DNA of 64,000 bases from Hippasteria phrygiana (Eukaryota; Echinodermata; Asteroidea; Valvatida; Goniasteridae). A program made the position numbers and the translations under genes. Shown here in pieces: positions 39,107-51,511 of this stretch (its first letter is position 1; each line of letters starts with the position of its first letter). The stretch covers positions 1,612,001 through 1,676,000 of the forward strand of contig JAZGUH010000005.1 of NCBI GenBank assembly GCA_037893225.1, read 5' to 3'. The notes beneath the pieces are model-generated. The model was given only the letters and a program-made list of their open reading frames with translations, was not told the origin of the DNA and did no database searches.

Positions 39107-39435
39107 CTGCAAGAGACCAGAGAATGTGTTATGTTATCCACTTATTCACAAGACTAATTTAACACCTTATCTACTTTACGAGGCCGTTTCACGCGAAAGT
39201 TTGGCGTGCACGAGACCACACGAGACCTCCACTAAAATCGCTCTCTTTGAGACTTATATGCGCAAAAGCCACAATATACATTTGCACAATTTCATGTTTG
39301 CTTTTGTTTTGTTTCGATTTGTTTTTAAAACCTTTTTAAAGTTTTTTTATAAATTAAACTTGGTTCCTTTTGTTTAAAAACAGTTGGTCTCTTCTACTGT
39401 AAACAGGTGCATTTTCGTATGTCATTTTTTATTAA

Positions 39436-39544
39436 AACCCTGCCAGACGCAGCACAGTGCATCTGTGCTGACAGCTCCACTTTGCTGCACTCTCCACACA
39501 AGTCAATGTGACAAAGTATGCAATCTGATGCGTCTGGCAGGGTT
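39436..39544. mobile_element. Small MITE with perfect 16-bp inverted ends, intron 1
   Basis: AACCCTGCCAGACGCA at 39436-39451 and its exact complement at 39529-39544. No coding capacity; 330 bp upstream of exon 2 in the sense direction. Confidence 0.7.
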
Positions 39545-41800
39545 CTAGCCAAAATGCCCTGGAGGGTTAGGGTTAACTTTCAAAGATAAAACGAGCACAA
39601 TATGGCTGCCTTTCCTTAAAGTTTTGAAACTTTTGCTAAAAATAAATTTACTGCAAGCCTCTAACAAGGCACGCATACAAACCATGAGTGTTTCAAATAG
39701 ATAGTGACCGAGTTAAAAACAAGGTGTTCAAAAGATAACGTTTTGACGCGTTTTTTTCTCAATACTTTTTCCTATTTTCAACATAAACTAAACTTGGTTG
39801 CCTTGCTGAAAAAAGGTTGGTCACGTCTACTTTTTCTATTACAATGTGTGTAACATGTTTCTCTACGTCATGGAATATTTCAGTTTCGCGTTGTTGGCAA
39901 GTTTGGACTGGTTATTAAAAAGGTGATAGTTTTGAAACACAAGCCGGTTCTACAGGAACGATGTCTGCCAAGATTTTTAATTTTTAAAAGACAAGTAGCC
40001 ATATTGTATATCACCCCAAAAACGAATTTTGGCAGATAAAAACGAATGCGTTACTTCACAAAACCTAATTTTGCATGCAAGACTGGCGTTTCAGAAAACG
40101 TACTGTTATCAAGCATCAAAAATCGATCAACTGAAATACAACAGGTCAGTTGGTACGGTAATAACTAAGTAGTGTAATTTACGCATCAGACGTGAGGCGA
40201 CGGTCAACAAGTTATGTGAGGTTTTGTGAGACTCGCGTGGACTTTTACACTTGCTTAGATTGTGACTTATGCGAGAAGAGTGAAAGATGTTGACGAAACT
40301 TTGGTATTAGTAAAGTAACCACTGATTTCGGCACGCGGAACAATCCAAACGACCAATGGTAAGTGAAGTGCAAACACGACAGAGGAGAAAAGATAATCTC
40401 CTAAAAGTAATCTCCAAAAAAAAAAATCAATTTCCCACCAAAAAGAGAAACAGGCACACAAATGTCAGACTGATTTCTCGACGTCACATCAAAATATTTT
40501 TTTTCAAACTCGCCAAACGTTCACACAATTCATGGTAGACATTGACAGATTCAAAAAGTTAAAATTTACTTATTAGAGCAAACTTTCACTCTGTTTATGT
40601 ATAAACATTTACATGTCCGTTTCGTCAGTAAGATCACGCAAGGTTTGACCATCAGTCCCTGCCAAAGGACCTAACCTCTCCAGACCAACAAGATATTTTT
40701 ACACTCAAAAATATTGCAACATATACCCCAACTTAAATCGCTTAAAAATAAAATATCGAGTGAAAAATGTGCTACCCACTTAACAATACAAATATCGCAA
40801 TTCGTCAACTAAAGTCTCGCTCTAAAAGTAGAATCGACGCGGGGAAGTTTGGAAGCCAAACCACAAGCCCGGCAGCGGGAATTAAGAAACTTTGATAATT
40901 GTACAACTGTAGCAAGGGCTTAGGCCTAACTATTTTCAAGTTAAGAAACATAAGAAATCTAAAGCAAAATCTTTTCAAGTTTGCCAATACGTGATAACAT
41001 GAAGTGAACCGACGTGAAACGAGTTGAGAATCGTTTACGATTGAGCAATGGATTGGAAACGGGGCAAAGGTCTCAGACATGAAATTGAAATAAAATATTG
41101 TTATAGTTTGGTCACGTCACAAAATGTGCTTTGCTCTTTCAGCTAAGCGCTTCGGAGGATCTATTTTTTCGTTTTTGAATAAAGTTATACCATATTTCAA
41201 TTACTTTGGCGACCTTGAACAATTCCCTCTTAATTTCAGAGAAGTTGAAATTAAAGAAAACGGTAAATAGGTCACGCAGCTTGTACCTGTAACAGGTAGA
41301 TTGTAAAACAAATCCGAAAACTAGATGGTGAAACGTGAAGTGCAATAAACTGAATATGCGACTGAATATTAGTCCAACCATGGTTGAACTTCAATGAGGA
41401 GATAAACGTTTCTGCTCATACAGAATTTGTACGCAGCATTTTGACAATGTCCAAAGTCCTTCTACGCTGTGTGTTGCAGGTAGAGTTATTCAAACCAAAT
41501 GATCGATTTTTTTCCAAAGTTCTGTCACATCTGACAGAAAGATATTTTCCCATTAACAAACGGAAACTTATTAGTTTGTAATTCCGCGCTTTACACCTAG
41601 GTACCTTTCGCCCCAACACGGGTGGTCGGTAATGAACTTCAAATCACAGCACAAATGAACACGAAGTTTCTTTCATACAAACTTTTGAATACTGGTGATA
41701 ACGCTAACGAATTTACGAAAACTATCATGGCGCAAAAATCCTAAATATAAGCACTGTCGGAAAGTTGCCTAAATTTCGCAAATCGCGGTTTCTGTATTAA

Positions 41801-41925
41801 AACCCTCCTGTTCTCGGGGCCAAAATCGACCCAGCAAATGACAGATTGAAACACACACAAACTGTGAGAGTTGTTGGTATTTAGAGTTTTTGATAGGCTG
41901 TGATAGTTATAAGTATAGGAGGGTT
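41801..41925. mobile_element. Small MITE-like element near exon 1
   Basis: AACCCTCCT at 41801-41809 and AGGAGGGTT at 41917-41925, both flanked outside by ATTAA. It ends about 60 bp from the exon 1 splice donor. Confidence 0.5.
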
Positions 41926-41949
41926 ATTAATGGCAAACTTTTCAACTTA

Positions 41950-42993
<1,044 letters not shown>

Positions 42994-43199
42994 CTGGCGA
43001 GCTATGTAAAGATCAACGCATGCACATACACCACCGACCTCTAACTACCTCGCGCCGTAACCTTAGAACCGCAGACAGGGCAAAATGCCTAGAGTGACAT
43101 CGTTGGTTGGGCGACCCGCCGGAGCGGAGTAATTCTACGGGACAAACGGTTACGGGGGCGTGCGCTCCGCAAAGCCCCGCACAATGGCTGAACTCTGAC

Positions 43200-43510
43200 A
43201 CCTTCTGTTTGAAACTGTCGGGTTACCATGACGGCCCCTTGCCTTTTATGGCGGGGGCATGTCAGCCGAGTTCACGGGGTTGATTGGCGGCCGACAATCA
43301 GTGTAGCCACGGTCTCGGCCTCTGGGCCCATCCATCATAACAGCCCAGCCTCCCCCTGATTGGCTAGCATCATGATTTAATAAATTACCCCTCATGCATA
43401 TGCATGGTATTGGCGGTCTGGTTCCAGTATCCCTACGCGTTCATCAACTGGTAAAGCCATCAACTCGCTGTACCGATAACTGGCGGATCTGACACCGCTT
43501 ATATACAGCG
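43200..43510 (-). promoter_or_regulatory. NR2F: Candidate COUP-TF promoter
   Basis: Reading on the minus strand, three CCAAT boxes (complement ATTGG at 43409-43413, 43359-43363 and 43283-43287) lead to CCATAAAAGG at 43251-43242. That decamer is both a TATA-like ATAAAAGG and a perfect CArg-box pattern CC(A/T)6GG. Its distance to the last CCAAT, about 35 nt, suits a core promoter starting transcription near 43,210 and giving a 5' leader of about 590 nt before any splicing. A second TATA-like TATATAAG is at 43505-43498. The stretch 42,850-43,350 is richer in G+C and CpG than its surroundings. This is motif reading only; no transcript supports the start site. Confidence 0.45.
43393..43406. promoter_or_regulatory. 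Perfect palindrome CATGCATATGCATG (MORE-type POU site)
   Basis: The core ATGCATATGCAT at 43394-43405 is identical to the palindromic Oct-factor element (MORE), which POU-domain proteins bind as dimers. It sits between two CCAAT boxes in the candidate promoter, about 780 nt upstream of the start codon. Function is inferred from the sequence match only. Confidence 0.45.
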
Positions 43511-44519
43511 TTGGCGCTCTATATGGCACACACAAGACCAGTGTGTGGAGCTGAGAGATGCGAGTGGTGTCAAATCCACTTATTAAACTTGAGTTCCCGC
43601 GCTATCGAGCGGGTTTCTGTCTGCGGCAATTCTGATGTATGACCGAAGCGCTTGCAAGTTCGCGCCAAAAAATTACACATATTCGTGCGTTGTGATATTG
43701 GTTTTTTTTTTGGTTAAAAGTGCAGCTACAGTATTACACAAGGATGAGATAGGCCTTATGGCCCTGAAAACCCAAGTTTGCAACTGCATGGGAGTACCTA
43801 CAATTATTTCTCGAAGAAAAAGAGCTAGTTTCAATCGTATCAAGCATGCACACAGCAACACAGCCCAAGCCGGAAATGATTTAGTCAACCAAATTTCAAC
43901 GAATTTGTTCGTCTTCCCTTTTTAAAAGGAAAGCTAAAAGACGAGTTCTCTCAGAAAAACACAACACTCGTAACTGAAAAACCTTGGCCAGAAAAAAACT
44001 CAGACGAACACCATGAGTCTCAATGTAACTAGTATAGGCCTACGGTAACCGTAACGGTATTGTTCCACCATTTGTATACAGTTTTTACTCCAACCAAGGG
44101 TGCATTTTGAACCCCGGGCGAGACCACATAACCCCAATTCACTGTGGCTCCGTCACCCGGAATAACTGTTTGATCCCTTGGACGCGATGCCAAGAGCCGG
44201 AGCTCACCCCTCTGGGGCGCCGACCCAGATAAAACAAGTTTGCGCTCGCTCTATACCACGCACCCTTCATACAGATTAATACACGAACGAGGTGCAAAAG
44301 TTAACAGGTTTTCGACTTATTCCAGAGGGCATGGCAGATTGCATGTACTACATGCACATCCTCGCGCAATTGTCATCCAAAACAATACACTGCAGCATAT
44401 GAATTTGTTGTGTTCACTTAAGCTCAAACCTCTGTGCGGGGCCCATTTCCGGGCGAAAATCCGCGTAAAATGACCCTTTTTTTCGACGTTTCGAGTCATA
44501 GTTTGATAACCATGCGGTC

Positions 44520-44850
44520 TTTTTCACCGGGTTAAACGGTTCTATACGATTTAACTCTTTGTCGTTCTCGTGATATATATACATATATTTTATCTTGAAA
44601 AAAATCCACGTACTTTCGGCTTTGAAAATGTGAACTTTTCATCATTTGTCTGTGTAAACGCACTGATTGAGCGCCCTCGTGTCGACTCTTTTGACTGTAA
44701 CTCCTTACTGGAGTATCGAATCGTACGGGGTTAAACGGAATCGAATAGCTTAGATCCTCCTCTTTCCTTACATGTAAAACCTGTTACGATTGGTTGAAAA
44801 AAACCTACGTACTTTTCACAAAGAAAAAAGTGGCCAATGACAACTTTCGA
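44520..44850 (+). repeat. Diverged tandem duplication, period about 199 bp
   Basis: GGGTTAAACGG occurs at 44529 and 44728; TTGAAAAAAA then CACGTACTTT/CTACGTACTTT occurs at 44595 and 44794. Both pairs are offset by 199 bp. Confidence 0.65.
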
Positions 44851-47220
44851 TCGATAAGGCATTGTTCGAGACTTACATCGATCTACCATTGCTTACCACG
44901 CGTTACATGATCTTGGACTCTGCTCATCACCCGTTTTACAAGACAGATTTTCTTCGATTTTACTGTAATTAAGACATTTAAAAACTATCCATTTGTGAAT
45001 CAGTTATCTGGGATTAAAACTGTGTTCTTTTGAGGAGTTAATTTCATTTTGAAATAATGTAAATTTGGAACTGAATATTGTTCATTCAAGGCAGCTACAG
45101 AAATTATGTGATGCAAAGAACGTGCACTTGTTTATTGGGCCGTACCATTTTGTATGTGGGGAGTATATATATGCATGTACACCCACATACGTATGTCTTT
45201 TCCAAAATAATTGAGAATATGTGTTGTTTAGAAAATTAAACAATTACTTAACTTAACTATATCTTTGTTTCCTACTTGCAGCTATAAACCAGTGCCTGTG
45301 TTTATGCATGTCCTCGTGCAAACATGTTTTGTTTTACCCATTTTGTGAATGGAGTGTGCCGGGCCACATTTCAGGGCCGAACGCACAGCTACACAGGGCC
45401 AGCGTTAATCCAATTTAATAACCCTAGACCTCCGTGGTATACTCTACGCGCGAGATTTAAACTGTGAAATTAAGTGAACAAAAGTGGGGTTAACAAATTC
45501 ATATGAAAACGAAATAGATGGACGAATGTTTTGCTTGCATGTTGGATGCATACTTTCTGTGCGAGCGTATACAAAGTGCCGATGTCAAACGAAGAAACGC
45601 AACCCTTCGTTTACAGTGCCACTTATTTATAAACAAAAACAGCTCTTTAAATTTGGCGAAAATTGTATCTGATTTTGTTTGGCGCTTTTTCAGTTGGTGC
45701 TTAGGCTTTCGTATAGGAAACACTCGACGTGGGCCTATATAGAAGTGAAGAAAAACATACAAAAGTCGGCTCGATCGAATGACGTACAACTTGGGGTAAT
45801 TGGACTAAAATAAAACAAATTTAAACACAGGCATTTGTTTTAAAAATCATGCAAAAGCCTTAAAGACATTTAGAAGATATTACAATGACATCGCCTAACA
45901 TTAACATATTATTGTCTGTAATAATATCTTGTCATCTTCAACTCGCGTCCACGTATACCATCACACAAATTTCTCATTTTTTGGTCGAAAATTTACGTTT
46001 CTTTTTAGCAAGAGCTGCAGTTATCCGAATCAATATCTGTTGACAATTGACGTCATTATAATTACGAGAAGACTTAGAAACCAATATTATATACTTCACG
46101 CTACAGAGTATACAAAAAGAGTCAGTTTTCTCCACACAGGTGGTTGCTAATCCAAATCCTGTAATATTTGTACTGCTTAGATTACAACTTATGAACCAGA
46201 AGAGAGAGGAGTTTACAAAAAGAGGTGAGATTGGCGCGACCTAGACCACTTGCCTTCTAGGCCTCCATGACCCACAACAACGTTTCTAATGCTATCTTCA
46301 TGTATACGATAACCTCGGCGGGTATTGCACGCGCCAGCACACATTCACGAGCGACTGTTTACGATCATACAAGCTGGTGTGTGCGTTGTCTGTCTGTATA
46401 TACCACAGTCATCAAAGCCAAGTTCACATTGAGGCGACCATTTTCAGTGCCAGTCAGACGGTATTGTCTGATTGCATTGTTTGTGGATTTGACCTCAGCC
46501 AAAAGCTAGACATGCAATAAAGGTCCATAATACTGTATTACAGCCGGTTTTGTTCGAAGCATCACATGCACACACGTATACACACACGTTGTGTATAGCT
46601 TGAGCGTGTGTAAAGGACAGCGCGCACACTTGAACGAGGAAATATCTAGGCCTGTGTAGGCCTATACCTTCCAAAAGCCTTATAGTGCGGAGCACAGAAA
46701 ACTAAACATTTTTTTTAGGATTCCGAATCTTTAAAAAATTTTAGCATGCAAGAGTTGATGTAGATTTCATTAAGTATTAACGTTTATACATGCTACAATG
46801 CAGGAGTGCTTTCATCGAAATTAGTACGACCTGTTTTGTGGTAAATTGACTGCCAGTACTGTTGATCTGTCTCGTAATTCAATACCGGTAGTGGTCTAGT
46901 GTATAGGCCTAGTGTATAGACTAGTTATAATTTTTTTCTTCACAAAGTTGTTTTTATAGGCCATTAGATATGCACATAATTGGAAATCCATTTGACTACA
47001 TATATTCGCTGAAAGGCCAATATGTATGTCTGCACATAGGGTTACCGTAGCGTTCATTTCCATACGCTATAGGCCAACATCAGTACATGCTACGGCGTGT
47101 TTTTTTTTTACATTGGCGTTTAAAAATACATTTTTTTTCTACCATTAGAAAAGTATAGTATAATTAGACTGTATAACTTTTTTTTATAATTCCACGAAAT
47201 TTAAGCAATATTAATTGCTT

Positions 47221-47442
47221 AACCCCATGAGTACGGTATTTTACGGGAGACGTCGGGGTGCCGCGGCGGCTCTGGCAGCCAAGCGAACCGCTACAATGTG
47301 TTTGTGCAGTCAAGCGTAACATCTGTATACACAATAATCCAACAATGGATTGAAACTGCACAAAAAGCGGCCAATGGCGTCATCCGGCCTGGTGGCACTG
47401 TTTTTTTTGGCGCCATATGGCGTCATCCGTACGCAAGGGGTT
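47221..47442 (+). mobile_element. MITE family A, copy 3
   Basis: Best preserved copy. The left end TTAA|CCCCATGAGTACGG and right end CCGTACGCAAGGGG are inverted repeats. The body matches copy 1 closely. Confidence 0.75.
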
Positions 47443-50317
47443 TTAACCGGTAACAACAAGCGTCTGACTACTCGTAAGACTATTTGCTGACAAACACAAC
47501 AAGGCTGATCCGTATAATATTGCACATACAAGTACATGCACTGGCACGAAAACCATGTGTGGGAATTATAATGCGTTAAATTATGTTTGCTCACTGATAG
47601 TTTCCTGGAGTTAGTTCCGCACCTACACTACTGGATGCAGAGCGAACTAGATGGCTTAAAGAATGGAATTGATTTGTAGCAACTTACCTTTTTAAACAGA
47701 AAGACGAGTTCAACAAAGATTTGTTTGGCTTGCGTGCATCAAAATGACGCCAGAGCGTTATTACTAAACTAATTATAAGCACGATTCATGCAGCGGCCTT
47801 TGACCTTTACGCGTTGCCTACCTGTTCATTCTAATAACATTAGTCAAACAGTTAAGTTCAAAACTTTTGTACTGTCGTGCCCTGAATTCTCCATTGTCAT
47901 TTGCAGCACACCCTGAGACTAAAGTTCAACACTGAAAAGACACCTTTATCTTGATCGACCATTGTGTTTCCATGCTCCAAGTCAACGATCACCAGTGCTA
48001 TAGGCCGGCATAATGTGTTCTGTTTCGTGTATCATTGATGCGGCGACACAAAACAGCCGTTAAGTTTCTGCCTCTTGAAAATTCAAAATCACTGATATCA
48101 AACGAGGAACATGATAATAGCGATTGTGGGATTATTCACCCCTCGCCCTGACATTGTAGTACATAATGGGCGATCTAAGATCATGTTGCGAAGGTATATT
48201 TTTTGTCGAAATCCGTCTTTGTGCAAACTCGCGAATAGTCCATTCTTTTCTTTTTTGCAATATTGTTTGTTTGGGTGTAAAAGAAAAAGGCTATAACAAG
48301 ATGGGGAAATTCTCAAGACAATTGCCACGAAAGAGATTCAATTTCAATGAAATTCAATTCTGTTGTTTATATAGGCCTAAGAAGGAAAAACATGTGAAAG
48401 GTCATTGTACGAACATTTAAAAACAGAGATATTATCTAAATAATAAACAAAACACACACATATAGGCCTAATGAGTTAAAATTCAAAGTAGAATACAAAT
48501 CTGAATGCCTAAATTTCACTATGCTGTTGAGAAAAACTGAATTTAAAGTGCTAAAAAGTTTGGTTTGAAACGGTATAGGAAGTAGCCGTTCCCATGCATA
48601 ATTATGATATTTCTTCAATTTTTACCCAAATTGGTATTCCAGCGTACTTAACTTAAATCTTTGAATAAATCGTAAATACTTGATAATACATCCCCGGTAA
48701 GAGCACGACACACATGCCTAACGCGATAAGTGTTGACGTGAGTTTCACACAGGCAGGAAAAGACGATTGTTTTCAAGACTTGAATACATTTCCTTTGGGA
48801 GAACAAACTACATCCTATTTTACACGTATCATACCACGTTACTTGTCCAAAACCACCACCAGTTGAAGGTTTAATCTCTTCTCGGGATTTCCCCAGATTT
48901 ATTTCCGCTCCACAAAAAAAAACCCAGTCTCGGTTTCCTGCAGTGTCCATTTCTTTTATCCAAGCCAAACCTCACGCACTGCACTCCAGCCGATCCGATA
49001 TTGAACGCGGCCGACCGCGTTTTAAGGTAATTGCCTTAAAGAGCGGATTACATATCACTTAGCTGACCACACACCGCACAACAAATAACGGTTGACCGTT
49101 TAATGGTCTGCCCCACGTGTGATTATGTAACGCGTGTGATTAATACTCGGCGGTCTGACGTGACCCGTGGCAACGGGGTCATGTTTTGTCTGCCAGGGAA
49201 TACTAGACGGTACCCAGAAGGTGTTGGATTCAGGTTACAAATAAACTGCACATGATCAACACCAACATTCCAAAAATCGGGGAAAATAATTACAACTCGC
49301 CAAGGTGTTTAAGATGCACATCAAAGTGAAGTTTGCATTGTTATTTTTACGTTCCATTTAATTTGGGGGAGTTATAAAATTGCTTTTGGGCGATATTCCT
49401 CTTCAAAGATGACCACTCCTGAAAGTGACATTGAGGACAAATCTGTTGTCTCCACTTTGAACAATTATTAGCACGTCTACTCTACAGCAAAATAAAGCGA
49501 CTTGAGGTCTAATTTCATTAGAATTTCTAAGAAAAGGAGAACCACTGCCCTTCTAAGACCTGTGACACTTCGTGTATACAATCCCTCAACAGTATAGTAG
49601 CTCACCGTGACGTTCAAGGGGAATTTTGAGGGCATTTCAATAGTGATTAGCTTGGCGGGGGTAATTTTAGGCATATTGCTCTGCAACCAAGAAGGCGCAT
49701 TTTGAAATCCAAATTTGTAGTTCCCGGTTGGGCCGTCATGAAAAAATCATTCTTTATTTGTATGAACATTCACTGGTGGATCTTGAGGCCCGATCGATTT
49801 TGTTCAAAATAGGTGAACAAATCTATCATTTTACATAATACTACCACTTAGTTTTACAAAAATCACAGAATGAAAAGAAATCCAAAATACAAACAATCAA
49901 ATTACCGGAATACGATTCAAAATTTTAAAAAAGAATAAAAAAAAAAAAAAGTAATCAACAAAGACCGCAAATGCGATAAGGTTCACGATATAAGACATTC
50001 AAAATTATAATGACTGACCTTAATACTGACTAATAGCAAAATGCGATAATATACTACTGGAAAATGCAAGCAAAGTACAATGACCTGAATTATGAAGATG
50101 ATACAAAATAGTAGGGCCCGGCATGCCAATTCTAGCAGAGCTTTTCTTTTAAAGGCTAAATGGAACAAGAACAGAAACTGCATGGCAGGTTGGAAAACAC
50201 ACAAGTAATTAGGTAAGCGGATTATTTTATATTCTTTTTGAAATACGGGAAACTAACATTCACTTGTGCAAGTATCAGAAATAAAAATCGCACGCCTGAT
50301 ATGTATAATGCTGGCAA

Positions 50318-50330
50318 AGGTCAAAGGTGA
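50318..50330 (+). promoter_or_regulatory. Near-perfect DR1 site upstream of COUP-TF
   Basis: AGGTCA A AGGTGA: one mismatch from a perfect DR1, about 7.7 kb upstream of the COUP-TF start codon. Same site class as the intronic DR1. Confidence 0.35.
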
Positions 50331-50694
50331 TCGATTGACAATCATAATCGAAACAAAAGAGACGAATAGGTTTGGTTTCGGGGCATTGTACACCGAACCC
50401 AATATAAACGTCAGAGTTCTTTGCTTACAAGTCGTCTACATACAATCGAAAATACATTCCAACAAAACGGTCTGTTCTCATTTTAATAGCGAAAGTGGCC
50501 AGCTAGAATATCAGAGGATGGAAAATAGTTGTCTTGTACGCCATACAAACAACACAAATTACGTGTGCAAACATGTTCCTTGAACGTAATACATGCAATT
50601 CCCAGCATTATGCGTTGGATGTTTACCAATAGCGCCCCCGCGCGTTTGATATTAACTTATCAGGGGTAGGCCTATGTTTTGCCGCACAATGCAT

Positions 50695-50808
50695 TAATTC
50701 TTGTCCTCTGTGGGAGATGTTTTGTTGAAAACGGTCCTCGATTGTTTATGTACTTACAATGAGAGAATGTTCAAGTAAAGGACAACGCAGCCTTGTCCTC
50801 GGTCAGCA
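50695..50808 (+). repeat. Dispersed repeat, copy 2 (GTCCTC family)
   Basis: Second copy of the family at 3540-3662, diverged and slightly shorter. A further GTCCTC-rich part of copy 1's surroundings (3345-3375) may belong to the same element. Confidence 0.6.
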
Positions 50809-51297
50809 GGAAATGAACGACAATGCGGCAGTGATCAGAAATTCGCTTGTGACGTCAAACTGATAACCATACGCATTTAGGCCTACACGGGCGCATAATT
50901 ACGATAAACCAATTTTTTTTCTCGACACATCACGGTATTTTCTGGTGTAGGACTATACCTGCGTTAATTTGTTTGAGAGGGGGAGGGAGGCACGACTAAA
51001 GCTTGTCTATCTAATTTTGGCTATCTTCCTCTTTATAGATTATTTTTTTTGGGGGGGGGAGTGGGGTTTCTGTCACTTTGTGCAAAAGCAAAAGTCGGGC
51101 AATTCCTACCAGGGTGTGTCCCTTGATACGCGTGATAGTTGTGTGCCGGCCGCTGTACACAAACCGATTGAAACAGCATTACTAAAAAATACACCCAAAT
51201 AACTGTCTTCACAAGCGAGATGTATCTTATATCTGGACGAAAACAAATATGGACATTTGCTCATTTGAATACTCTCAAGTGCCTCAAGTACCAGGGA

Positions 51298-51511
51298 CCA
51301 ATTTCAATGAGCTGCTTAGCACAAAAATTACTTAGGCCTAATGCTTAGTAAAAACAGATTACCAGTCAAAAGCTTGTGATTTTCATGCTAAGGCAATACG
51401 GTAACAGCTGAATGACAGCCACAAGCCATATACAATTATACATCATAGGAATTTGGTTGGAAGAAAGACTATTCGTGGTAAGCAAGTTTTTGTGCTTTCA
51501 GCGTGAAATCG
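51298..51511. mobile_element. Inverted-repeat element, GCTTAGCACAAA family
   Basis: The left arm (about 51300-51332: ATTTCAATGAGCTGCTTAGC then ACAAAAATTACTTA) and right arm (about 51478-51508, complement containing TGAAAGCACAAAAACTTGCTTA) are imperfect inverted repeats. Related to the split copy at 31555-31900. Confidence 0.55.
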
